Positions 35,301 through 44,257 of a DNA stretch of 64,000 nucleotides are shown here, one piece after another. Under the pieces are notes generated by a model. That model worked only from the letters and a program-made list of their open reading frames with translations. It was not told where the DNA came from and ran no database searches. The position numbers and the translations under genes are program-made. This DNA is from Globodera rostochiensis. Its lineage: Eukaryota; Nematoda; Chromadorea; Rhabditida; Heteroderidae. The first letter of the stretch is position 1, and each line of letters begins with the position of its first letter. The stretch lies in NCBI GenBank assembly GCA_018350325.1, contig JAEVLN010000005.1:2118142-2182141 (forward strand). Direction: 5' to 3'.

Positions 35301-36663
35301 CTTCTTCATGTACGCTCTCGCCTTTTGGGTTGGCTCTCTGTTCGTTTTGAACGGCAGTATGAGTCCGGCGTCTGTTTTTCGGTGAGTTTTTGGAATTTTA
35401 TGAATTTTGTAATTAAATTTGTTCAGTGTGTTTTTCGCCATCGCATTTTGCGGTCAATCTGTCGGCCAAATTAGGTCCCTTTGTTGTTGCATTTATTAGT
35501 CATTTTCGATGCTTTTTCAGTTCTTTCATTCCCGACGTTGTAAAGGCGCGTTTGGCCGCTTCTTTGTTGTTCCATCTGATCGAATATCCCAGTCTGATCG
35601 ACTCCCTCTCAACCCGCGGCTTGGATAAGGCAAAAAATGCCATTGCTTCGGAATAATAATTTCCATTGGTGCAGAAATTGGAGGGGAACATTCAATTCCG
35701 AAATGTTTCCTTTGCCTATCCGTCGCGCCCCGACGTTTTGGTACTCAACCGGATAGACTTTGACGTGAAGGCCGGCCAAACGGTTGCGTTAGTTGGCTAC
35801 TCCGGATGCGGGAAGAGCACGGTGATGGCACTGCTCGAACGCTTTTATTCGCCGCTTCGGGGAAGCATTGTAAGAAAAGATGAAATGAAAAGCAATTTTG
35901 GAGATGTACAAAATCCGTGCCTTGGCTATTCATCACAATTAAGCTGATCGACGGAGTGCCTATCGAGGAGATGAACATCCACAGACTGCGCACCCAAATT
36001 TGCATGGTTTCCCAGGAGCCCATTCTGTTCGACTGCACCATTCGCGAGAACATCACCTACGGCATAGCGGACAGGGAACGCGTAACGCACGAACAAATTG
36101 TGAGGGCGGCAGAACAGGCGAATGTGCACAATTTCGTGTTGGGACTGCCCGAAGGTGCGCAATTTCATATTCGGCGGTAATTGTCGACGTTTCATTTTCC
36201 AATTTTGGGTTATGACACGCGCGTGGGCGAAAGGGGCACTCAGCTAAGCGGGGGCCAAAAGCAAAGAATTGCAATTGCACGCGCACTGATCAGAGAGCCG
36301 ACTGTTCTTCTGTTGGACGAGGCTACCTCGGCCCTGGACACGGAAAATGAAATGGTTCCGTAATGATAATTATTGAAAACTTTGTCCAAATTGTTTAATT
36401 TGCAGGCGGTGAAAAAGGCACTGGAAAATGCCCGCAGGGGAAGAACTTGTCTTGTGATCGCGCACCGGCTGTCGACAATCCAAAATTCGGACCTTATTCT
36501 CGTGGTCAATGACGGTCGGGTCGTCGAACAGGGTTCGGGTGCCATAACTAATTTATCTAATTTGCTGGAATCAGGCGTTCATGACGAGCTGTTGGGTAGG
36601 GGCGGAATTTACAAGGCTTTCTGCGAGACACAAATTCTGAAGGAGAAGAAGGAAAGTGACTGA
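29341..36663 (+). CDS. P-glycoprotein, full-length ABCB drug exporter
   Basis: ATP-driven efflux pump of the plasma membrane. The order is TMD1-NBD1-linker-TMD2-NBD2. The start [17 protein letters not shown] gives a cytosolic N-terminus. TMD1 segments include [35 protein letters not shown] and [21 protein letters not shown]1 has Walker [10 protein letters not shown] (32182-32208), Q-loop [10 protein letters not shown], signature LSGGQ (32736-32750), Walker [13 protein letters not shown] and H-loop [14 protein letters not shown]2 begins near 33660 ([20 protein letters not shown]). NBD2 has GYSGCGKST (35795-35821), LSGGQ (36244-36258), [12 protein letters not shown] and [11 protein letters not shown]. 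The stop follows EKKESD at 36661-36663. All catalytic residues are intact in both halves, so it should be functional. At least 20 exons; several introns carry repeats. Which nematode pgp paralogue it is cannot be told here. Confidence 0.93.
32262..32447. repeat. Degenerate tandem repeat in a P-glycoprotein intron
   Basis: The words cattccctttaattgattg and cccatttaattgatcggcat alternate several times within the intron that splits NBD1 just after Walker A. Confidence 0.8.
33926..34125. repeat. Tandem repeat in a P-glycoprotein intron
   Basis: About six copies of tttttcatttcggttagtct followed by attaattaaatt, alternating between 27- and 33-bp spacing. Another partial copy lies at 34498-34525, on the far side of the adjacent foldback element, suggesting that element inserted into the array. 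Confidence 0.85.
34148..34482. mobile_element. Foldback element in a P-glycoprotein intron
   Basis: The left arm (about 34150-34200) has acatttgcggcc twice, ending ccatttcgc. The right arm (about 34410-34482) has four copies of the reverse complement, ccgcaaatgt, starting gcgaaatatcgggccgcaaa. The interior is AT-rich with no coding capacity. No clear target duplication was found. Confidence 0.7.
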
Positions 36664-36874
36664 TAAATTATTTGCCATTGTTAAATGATCTAATATTCTG
36701 TTTTATGAGGGATAAATCATAAACATTGCCTCGAAACAAATCCCTGATAGTGAGGGTCTGCAAAATTTCATGGGTAAAACTCCGCAAGATCCTTTGCAAA
36801 ATCACCTTTCTTTTTAACGGGAGGAAGTGATACGGTGCCGGCGGTACACAAGGGGTACTGTAGGCTCAATTACA
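36664..36874. other. P-glycoprotein 3' flank
   Basis: AT-rich sequence after the stop codon, without a recognised gene, running up to the MITE target duplication at 36867-36874. Confidence 0.45.
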
Positions 36875-37505
36875 GGTTCTAGTCCAGTTTATGCGTCCCA
36901 TGCACTTTTATGCGTCCCATGAACTTTTATGCGTCCCATAAACTTTTATGCGTCCCATGAACTTTTATGCGTCCCATGGAGTTCTACATCAATTTTGTCA
37001 TGTCTAAGATTTTTTCATCAAGTACTTGATTTTTGGTAATAGTAAAGCTGATATTTTTAAAAAAAAGGTAATACTCCAGTTTGTTCCCCTCCGGGGTTTA
37101 AAATCGGTCGAAATGGAGGTGGTCAGATTCGGATTCTAGGCCCCCGGAATACCCCTAATCATTTTCTTAACTTCAAAACAAAAAAATTTATTTTTCCAAT
37201 AAGGGGGGAACAAACTGGAGTATTACTTTGTTCAAAAAACAAACAACCAAACGGACTTCGTCTTTTTAGATATCAGATTCGGATTCTACGTCCCAGAAAA
37301 GCCTTAGAAACTATTTTCTAACGACTTTATAAAAAGTTTTTATTTTTTGATTAAAAAATTGGGACCCTCATTCTTTAGGCTTACCAAAAAATTTCTAAAG
37401 TAAAACATTTACACGGCATCATGGGACGCGTAAAAGTTTTATGGGACGCATAAAAGTTTATGGGACGCATAAAAGTTCATGGGACGCATAAACCGGACTA
37501 GAACC
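36875..37505. mobile_element. hAT-like MITE with 'atgcgtcccat' repeats and nested element
   Basis: The ends are inverted: ggttctagtccagtttatgc at the left, and the right end reads ggactagaacc, preceded by its complement. Perfect 8-bp duplications caattaca flank it (36867-36874 and 37506-37513). The left arm has five copies and the right arm four of the subterminal word cttttatgcgtcccat or its complement. A second inverted-repeat element (37066-37231) is nested inside. No transposase frame is present. Confidence 0.92.
37066..37231. mobile_element. Small nested inverted-repeat element
   Basis: The left end is ggtaatactccagtttgttc followed by ccc. The right end, gggaacaaactggagtatta followed by ctt, is its reverse complement. 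The 166-bp body includes the dispersed GAATCCGAATCTGA motif (minus strand). A half-copy of the same right end (cttcagtattactta) occurs near 44190. Confidence 0.75.
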
Positions 37506-37513
37506 CAATTACA

Positions 37514-37919
37514 TTAAAATTATGCTTGGGATTCCACATTTGTGGCGAACACTGATTTTTGAGCGTAACGATTTAGAAACGCTTTCAGAAAAAAAAAAAA
37601 TCCCCCAACCATTCAGAAATTTATCAAGTGTCGACGACAAACAACAATAACGGCTCCCGAATCGGTAGTAATAAATAATCATCATAATTAGTCACAATTA
37701 ATATATTAATATCACAACATTGTATTATATAAAGTTCGGAGTGGAGGCATCAACAGAATTATAAAATACGAATAGAATTTTGTTTGAATTATCTCAAAAA
37801 ATGGTAGTAAAGGTTGCTCCTCGTTCGATGCACTCCATATAACAACCAGCCTTTCCAGGGTTAGAAAATAACAACAAGATGGGAATTAATTGGGTTTGAA
37901 CATCCCCCGAAGGGAGTGC
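37514..37919. other. Spacer between MITE and UBA5
   Basis: AT-rich with no gene recognised. The part nearest 37920 should hold the UBA5 3' UTR on the minus strand. Confidence 0.45.
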
Positions 37920-39998
37920 TCACAACGCCTTCAGTTTGGTCATCAATTCACTGAGTTCTGCGGCCACATTTGTGTTCAGCAACACCGAATTTGACTGCTG
38001 CTGGTCCTCCGTCAGCTGTTGAGTCAACCCAATCACTTTTTTTGGACCTTTTCCCGTTACCCCCAACGGCAATTACCTGTGCTGACGTCTCCGGCGGGTC
38101 GTATGCCAAACGGACGGCGGCCGACTCAGTGCCGACGGACAATTGGACGGGCGACTTAGTTCGGTGTGCCGGAGGCTGCGGTTGGTCGACTATTTCGATA
38201 CCTTTGGTTAGAAGCTAAGTGAAACTCATTGTTGCTGCGCTTAAAATGGCACCAAATTCATTGCTCTCGTGAACAACGACAGAGGCAGCGGCAGTTGTTG
38301 TTGATGATCCGTTGCTTTTCGGAGGGTTTTGTGCGGCCAAAAGCGTCTGCTTTTCCTATGGGAGGAATTAGAAATTACTGTCCAATGGCTTTTGCTGTTT
38401 TTGGATTTCCGAAAGGTACTTGAAACTCGCGTTGTCTTTTCCTACAAAAGCAATCGTCGCACTGCGGGTTCGGTCGGATTTCGTCCTTCGGGAAGAAATC
38501 GACCAAACTTAAATTTGTTAATGGAATCCAATCAAATGTTTTGATTATATTTACGCGTTGTATCCCAAGAATGGAGAAACTTCGCCGAAATTGAGCAAAA
38601 ACCTAAATCGTGATGCTATTCTATTAAATTCCAACGCCATCGCTCACTTCAACGCGTTCTGGACCAGCAGTCCGGCAACAACCGCCATCGTTGTTGGCAA
38701 ACCTAAGACATTCGCTTGGATTAGACCCCCATTTGGCCTTTTGGAAGGGACGGCAGGTCCATCCCCTCTTCCCGATGGTCCGTCCGTCTCCCCATTTTTA
38801 ATTCCCTATTAAATTTACTCGCTGCGCAGACGCCCTCTTTTTTCAGTGTGCGCTCGTCGATTTGGGAGGCGACAACGAGCGGAGGAAGGCACTTAAACAG
38901 TCAAAAAACGACTGATTTTTTTTGGAAATCGGCGGATCGATGCCGAGTTGGCCGACTCACGGCAAAACAAGCCGTTTTGCCGGGCTCCATCAGCTGAATA
39001 TGGCCCGATACGGCGTTCTCGCTGACTCCCGACTCCATCCAAATTTGTCCAATTTCGTTGCACGCCTTCACAAACAATTAAAATTTTATAAATAATGCCT
39101 CAGTTTTGATTCACCGTATTAACCGTCATCCGGGCTTCGAAATTGTCCACGCAGCACAACAACAGATCGACCTGTGCCCCACACAATGCGCCGTGCTTTA
39201 TGCGGTCCGCAAAATCTTGAAAATTAGCCATGGTTGTGATGTTCATGTTGTACGTCTCGAACTCGACGTCCGGGTTGATATAACTGAACCAGTAAATAAG
39301 CGAAGAAATGATTAATGGGCGGTTAGGTCAAGCCAAGTCACCTCAGTGTGTCTTTTGCCGCCTCCACTTTGCTCAGTCCGCTCTGATGCGGCTGATAAAA
39401 CAGCCGATTCATGTTGGCCAATTCAACTTTATCATAATCGAACTGTAACAAAAAGACCTCGAAGTTATAACACCATAATTGGGGCGGAGACAAAAGGGAA
39501 AAAATTCAAAACAAATTTCGGTTGCATTGGGCAGTGTTTTAATTAGTTTAAAAGTGACCAAGATGAGTTTGCCGATGCCGCACCGGGTCAGCATTTCCGC
39601 GACCACCGAACCGACTCCGCCGATGCCCACCACAACCACCGACTTCTCGCGGATTTTCTCGTAATTTTGTACAATTCCCATCCGCTTCAAAGCCCTGTTT
39701 TAAAAAAATATAATGCTGGCATTTTATGATTCCGGTACATCAGTCGGCTGTATGGATTTGAATCCACGACTTCGGAACTCATTTCCGCTATTTTGAGTCG
39801 ATTTGTGGCCATCGGTCGCTGTACGCCTTGCGTCGACATTTCATCTTGCGAAGAACCAAACACCTGAAAATGCAATTCCAATTGGCCACTCCGTTCATTA
39901 ACCTGCGACGATTTGTCAGTCTCCAATTGCCGAGTGAAATCGTGCAGTTTTTTGCGCAATTCCGCAAATTTACCGTCCAAATCGCATTCACTTGACAT
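37920..39998 (-). CDS. uba-5: UBA5, E1-like activating enzyme for UFM1
   Basis: Adenylates UFM1 and transfers it to UFC1 (ufmylation, linked to ER-bound ribosomes). The ATG at 39996-39998 starts [20 protein letters not shown]. The core reads NPYSRLM, joined by splicing to ALKRMGIV, then the ThiF/E1 nucleotide loop [39 protein letters not shown] and [20 protein letters not shown]. The zinc site is visible as ACFAC and PQCDDCFCR, and the catalytic cysteine lies in KKEGVCAAS, followed by [18 protein letters not shown]. The C-terminus [14 protein letters not shown] resembles the UFC1-binding tail. Stop TGA is at 37920-37922. It is the last gene of a minus-strand cluster, 203 bp after GINS3. An acceptor TTTTTTTAG lies about 25 nt before the ATG, a possible trans-splice site. 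Confidence 0.93.
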
Positions 39999-40201
39999 TA
40001 CAGTCGAAATGTTTAATATTCTAAAAAAATGAGTTGAATGTTCTCTAATTCAGCAAATATTTTGGTGCATTGAATACAGAAAAGGAAACAAACGAAACAC
40101 TCAAACGGTTAATTTAATTACTATATATCCAGAAGACATCAAAAGAAGTGAAAATTCAAAAGGAAAAAAAATTGAGACGAATCGAAAGTGTGCCCGAAAG
40201 A

Positions 40202-41131
40202 TCAGCAGTTTTTCACACTAAGCACCGCCGATGTGCCGCAGTGTTTACGTTTGGCGGACCGTCGGTGGCGCTCCCGTCGGTTGGACATCCAAAGTCCTTT
40301 CCGCCGTTCTGTTCGTTGCATAACCAAAAAGATTCGCTTCTCCGTCTCGTCCAACCGGGTGGGCTTGGCCCCCGTGTTGGTACAGTCGCGCACAATTCGC
40401 CCAATGCGCTGGGTAAACGCGGACAGCAAAGCCAAGGCAATGTGACGCGCCTGTTCCCCGGAGACCAATCTAAAGTCAAAGCAAAAAATAAGGAATTCCG
40501 AAGAGAAAATGCAACAAATTTATGGCAATTTACTTGCAAATAAATGTGCCCAAAGTGTAGTAATGCCGTTGTAAATGCTCTAAATTGACCGCCTGGGCAC
40601 CCGCGTGGATGACGTCACGATTGACAGCATTGTAAACCGTTGGGACGGTGAACTAAACTTGGACGATGGATAAATATGAAATTCTTCAACAAATTCAAAA
40701 CCAATTTAATTATTTTTGCATTACCGAGCAAATGTGGTCAACGGCGGGGATAAGCCATGCGGGCACATTCGCCCGATGGCCCTTCTCCGAAATGAGTTCA
40801 GGCGCTTTTCGGCCAAGAAGCGGGAAAAGTGCTGAAATTTTCGATTGGCATAACATTTTTGTGCCAATTGACACGGCAACAAAAAAGGAACAAATAAATA
40901 AATATACACACCGAGCGGAGTTTTCGACTCGAAGGTGCAAGAAATATTCGTGTTGCTGGCAAAAATGCTTTCAAGACTGAAGTAATCCTCCTCCACAATG
41001 TGCCGCTGATCGACCGTAAATTGTTGGAAGATGGCTGAAGAGGAGGAAGGCTGTGAAGAGCGATCGGGACAGCCGGAAGATGAAGGCACATTAGAAGCGC
41101 CGGTGTTCAGCGACGAGCCCAATGAATTCAT
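40202..41131 (-). CDS. psf-3: GINS complex subunit 3 (PSF3)
   Basis: Subunit of GINS, part of the CMG replicative helicase. Exons on the minus strand: 41131 to about 40912, 40831 to about 40725, 40653 to 40534 and 40469 to 40202. The first exon has a Ser-rich leader, then EEDYFSLESIFASNTNISCT, like the family N-terminus. Then come SEKGHRANVPAWLIP, TVYNAVNRDVIHAGAQAVNL, HYYTLGTFICKLVSGEQARH and FTQRIGRIVRDC. The order and spacing match PSF3. The C-terminal tail is basic (RRERHRRSAKRK). It lies 358 bp downstream of SYS1 and 203 bp upstream of UBA5 on the same strand. Family assignment is by motif memory; the overall similarity is moderate. Confidence 0.85.
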
Positions 41132-41489
41132 TACCCGCGCTAATTGCCAAAGCTAATAAAATGAATATGCAAAAAATATATAAAATGCAAAAACAAAGCA
41201 ATTGATGGCACCGCAAATTAATTATATTTTGGGTATTCACCATTTTATGAATCATATTAAGGTGAAAATTGTAAGAAAACAATCGAACAATAAATATTTC
41301 AAACGAATTTTTAAATCTGTGGCCTATTCTCATCATAATAGCACAGTGTACCCGTAAGAATACAGCCAACCCAATACAGAACAATCAGCCAAAGAGTGTC
41401 CAGAAATGGGAGAATTCTCTTCCTCCGAATTTAAAGGAATTTCTCTTTCTTTTAGTGAAATTATTCCCAAATTGGCATTTGTTTCTTTT

Positions 41490-42270
41490 CTAAGCGTCCA
41501 TTGTCCGAGAGGCGCTCGTTGAGACTTGTGCCAAAGGAATTTCCGCGTATTCCCTCCGCGAACAAAGCCATTCCGCGAGTATTGTGCAGAGCGATGCGCT
41601 TATCACTTGCAGCAACCACCTAAAGATTAAACTGTTACAAAGAATGAACGCACCGAACATGGCGGGGGGGGGGGGTCGGATTGAATGGCTCAGACAATAA
41701 AGGCAAAGAAATTTTCGGTGCAAAGTCTGGCGGGAGAGTATCCCGTTTTTGGTGAACGCGTGTGTTGTTGTGGGGGGGGGGGTCTGACCCTCTCCCTTTC
41801 TCTCAAACAAATTCAAACCAAACCACGTGAATTGCGTTGGAAATGTCCAATTGAAAAGGCAACCGATCAGAAAATGCACAACGTGAAGAGTTATGGCGAA
41901 GTCCAAACAGAGTCGGGCACGTCCGATCACATAAGGGAAGAGCAGAGCACAGCAAGCCGAGGCCATCAATTGGATTATGACCATTGGATGCTGGACCTAA
42001 AACCATTAATTAATGGACAACTCGCTGCTTTTTTGGTCAATTTGTTTTAGCGAGATCCGGAGGAATTAAATTGGACCATTTTGTTGGAATTTGCGACATG
42101 CCTACCCGAAAAGTGAAAATGTGTTCAAGCAAAGGGCGGTAGGAGGCAAGCAGACTCCACGAGAACATCAGCGACCCTTCAACACTATAAAAGGCACTTT
42201 GTAGACAAACGATCTGCCCGACTATAATCGTCGGGTCCCACACCGTCGCACGAAAAGAACCGACAGCCAT
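41490..42270 (-). CDS. SYS1 homologue, Golgi integral membrane protein
   Basis: SYS1 is a four-pass Golgi protein that recruits the ARFRP1/Arl3 GTPase. The ATG at 42270 starts MAVGSFRATVWDPTIIVGQI, equivalent to the family's FRSYVWDP opening. Hydrophobic spans follow: VGQIVCLQSAFYSVEGSLMF, MVIIQLMASACCALLFPYVI, CLDFAITLHVVHFLIGCLFN and WWLLQVISASLCTILAEWLC. The TW(W)LLQ junction is made by splicing. A C-terminal CSRREYAEIPL matches the conserved tail. Stop TAG is at 41490-41492. A GATCAG acceptor sits 4 nt before the ATG, typical of a trans-spliced downstream operon gene. It is 138 bp after the ORC5 stop. Confidence 0.9.
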
Positions 42271-42408
42271 TTCACTGATCGACAAATATTTGGGATTTAG
42301 GCTTTAGTACACAAAGACAACCAGTTGATAAATTTAGTGATTTAACACAAAAAAAAATAGAATAAAAACAAATCAATGGGAACATTTATTCGATTGAAAA
42401 AAGAGAGA

Positions 42409-43888
42409 TCAACAAGCTCTGGACGGGAAATCGATTAGATAATTCTTCAAGACCAACTCGGAAGAAATTGATCTAAACGAATTTAATTTTGGAATGTTTT
42501 GTACAGCAATTGCAGACCGAGCTATTTGTTCAGCAAAATCAAGTGAGCAGAGAGAAAGGTACTTTGGCAAATCCAAATTCTCTGGTGCGCTAATTACCTG
42601 AAAGAAAGTGATTAAAATGAGAAATGTGGCAATGTTAGAGAATTTGGGTCCAAAAAAAAAATTTTTTTTTTTAATTTTAAACGCATTTTTATAGGGTAAA
42701 AAAAATGCTAAGAACACGAACCCGAGCTCGGATTTTGCGAATGTCAAACTCCGTACTCAAAAATTTGGACGAACAAATCTGCCCTCCAACCAAATAATTT
42801 TTTGTCAAGCAAAGATATTTCTTTAAGTTTTCGACGTCTTGGAATCCGAATCTGACTCCCTTTGACCCGACTTCAAACCCTAATTCGAAAAACGGATTTC
42901 AATTTTTCCCGTCGGGACCCCAATTCTCCATTGTCAGAAATTTGTTAAATGGGAGAGGGGGAGCAGCTTTTGTATTACACCAAGTCCCAGCGCCGCTACT
43001 ACTGACCTGAAGTAATCCGGATTCCACTAAATTTGTGATTTGGGATGTAAAATCGACGGCACTTGTACAGCTTGAACTTGAATCCTAAATATGGACACAT
43101 TCAAAGTTATGTCATCAGATTTTGATTAAAAAATAAATGTTTAAAATACAAATCGAATTGTGCCTCAAATGTGCCGTCATCTCTCTTCAGAAGTTGGTCA
43201 TCAAAATGCTTGCAGAAATAGAGGAAAATGAACATTCCCCGTTGATGGTCAAAAGGTCGAGGCCCACTCTCGTGCCAATTGTCTTCGCGTACAGCCCGTC
43301 GCCCCGTTGAGCTACAAAATCGCGCTTTCCGCTTCAGGACATCCTTTCCCTTAAAAAATTCAAAACTCGCATTTTCTTTTCCAATTTGATTATGTATTTA
43401 TTGGCTAACCCCAAAGAAAAATTGCCTGTCGGTCACTTGCGGGTTGTAACTTGCACAATAAGTGGCAACAATGGCAATTCGTGTGAGCTGCGGAAACTCT
43501 GTGGCAAGACCTTTTTCATCACCGGAATGAATGGAAAATGCACTGTCGTCTTTCAATTGAGAACATAAGGACAAAACCAAATCAATGTCTTTTTTAGTGA
43601 GATTTTCAGAATGCGGAATGATTTTGTCGGGTTCCATTTCCATTACCTTTGAGGCTACAAATTGAATCTGAATTATATTGTTAAAGCAATTTGGTTCCTA
43701 TTGTTTACCATATGTTTGAGCAGTATTGGCTCACTGTAATGAATGTCCACAACACCCAAAACGTATTTAACGAACTGAACCGAATATCCAATCTCTTCGG
43801 CAACAATATCCACGGAAACACTGAGCAGTGAGTTCGATTCCGCATCAGCATTAAGAAGTCGGTCAACTTCAAATTCGGCGTCTTCCAT
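42409..43888 (-). CDS. ORC5-like protein lacking the AAA+ ATPase half
   Basis: Origin recognition complex subunit 5 by its C-terminal half. The decisive block is FPQLTRIAIVATYCASYNPQ followed by VTDRQFFF. Then come ESGPRPFDHQRGMFIFLYF, FTSQITNLVESGLLQ and CSLDFAEQIARSAIAVQNIP, in the family order, ending LKNYLIDFPSRAC. The first exon (ATG at 43888) reads MEDAEFEVDRLLNADAESNS and KYVLGVVDIHYSEPILLKHM, which may correspond to the lid region. No Walker A or B is found upstream before BOP1 begins at 44258, so the usual N-terminal about 200 residues are missing. An AATAAA signal lies 19 nt past the stop. It is the first gene of the minus-strand cluster. It could be a genuine short form, a decayed gene, or one with a distant 5' exon. 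Confidence 0.75.
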
Positions 43889-43929
43889 CAGTGAAAAAGT
43901 CAATAAAGTGCTAAATCCACTTAACGAAA

Positions 43930-44257
43930 AATAAAACTATTTTGGTAGAATTTCCATTAAAAGACAAAAATGACAACAGTTAATTACTTAATGAGTTTTT
44001 GCCTTTTCGATGTTTGTTTGTGCTTTTGATTTTTTGAAAATTTGATTTTCGAAAAAATGTTCGAATTCGGGTCCAGGTTCGAAAAGGTCAGATTCGGATT
44101 CTACACCTCCGAATACCACTAGGAACGCATATTTAGCGATTTAGAAAAAAAAATTTTATTTCTTTAAAAATGGGGGCACCAATCTTCAGTATTACTTAAG
44201 AAGTACAAAAAATTATTACTAAATTTTTTCATTTGTTCAACAAATTGTCAGATAAAG
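43930..44257. other. Divergent spacer between ORC5 and BOP1
   Basis: About 370 bp separating two divergent genes, so it should hold both promoters. Between about 44085 and 44205 lies a copy of the dispersed GAATCCGAATCTGA repeat (minus strand) ending in a degenerate cttcagtattactta terminus like that of the element at 37066-37231. Confidence 0.6.
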
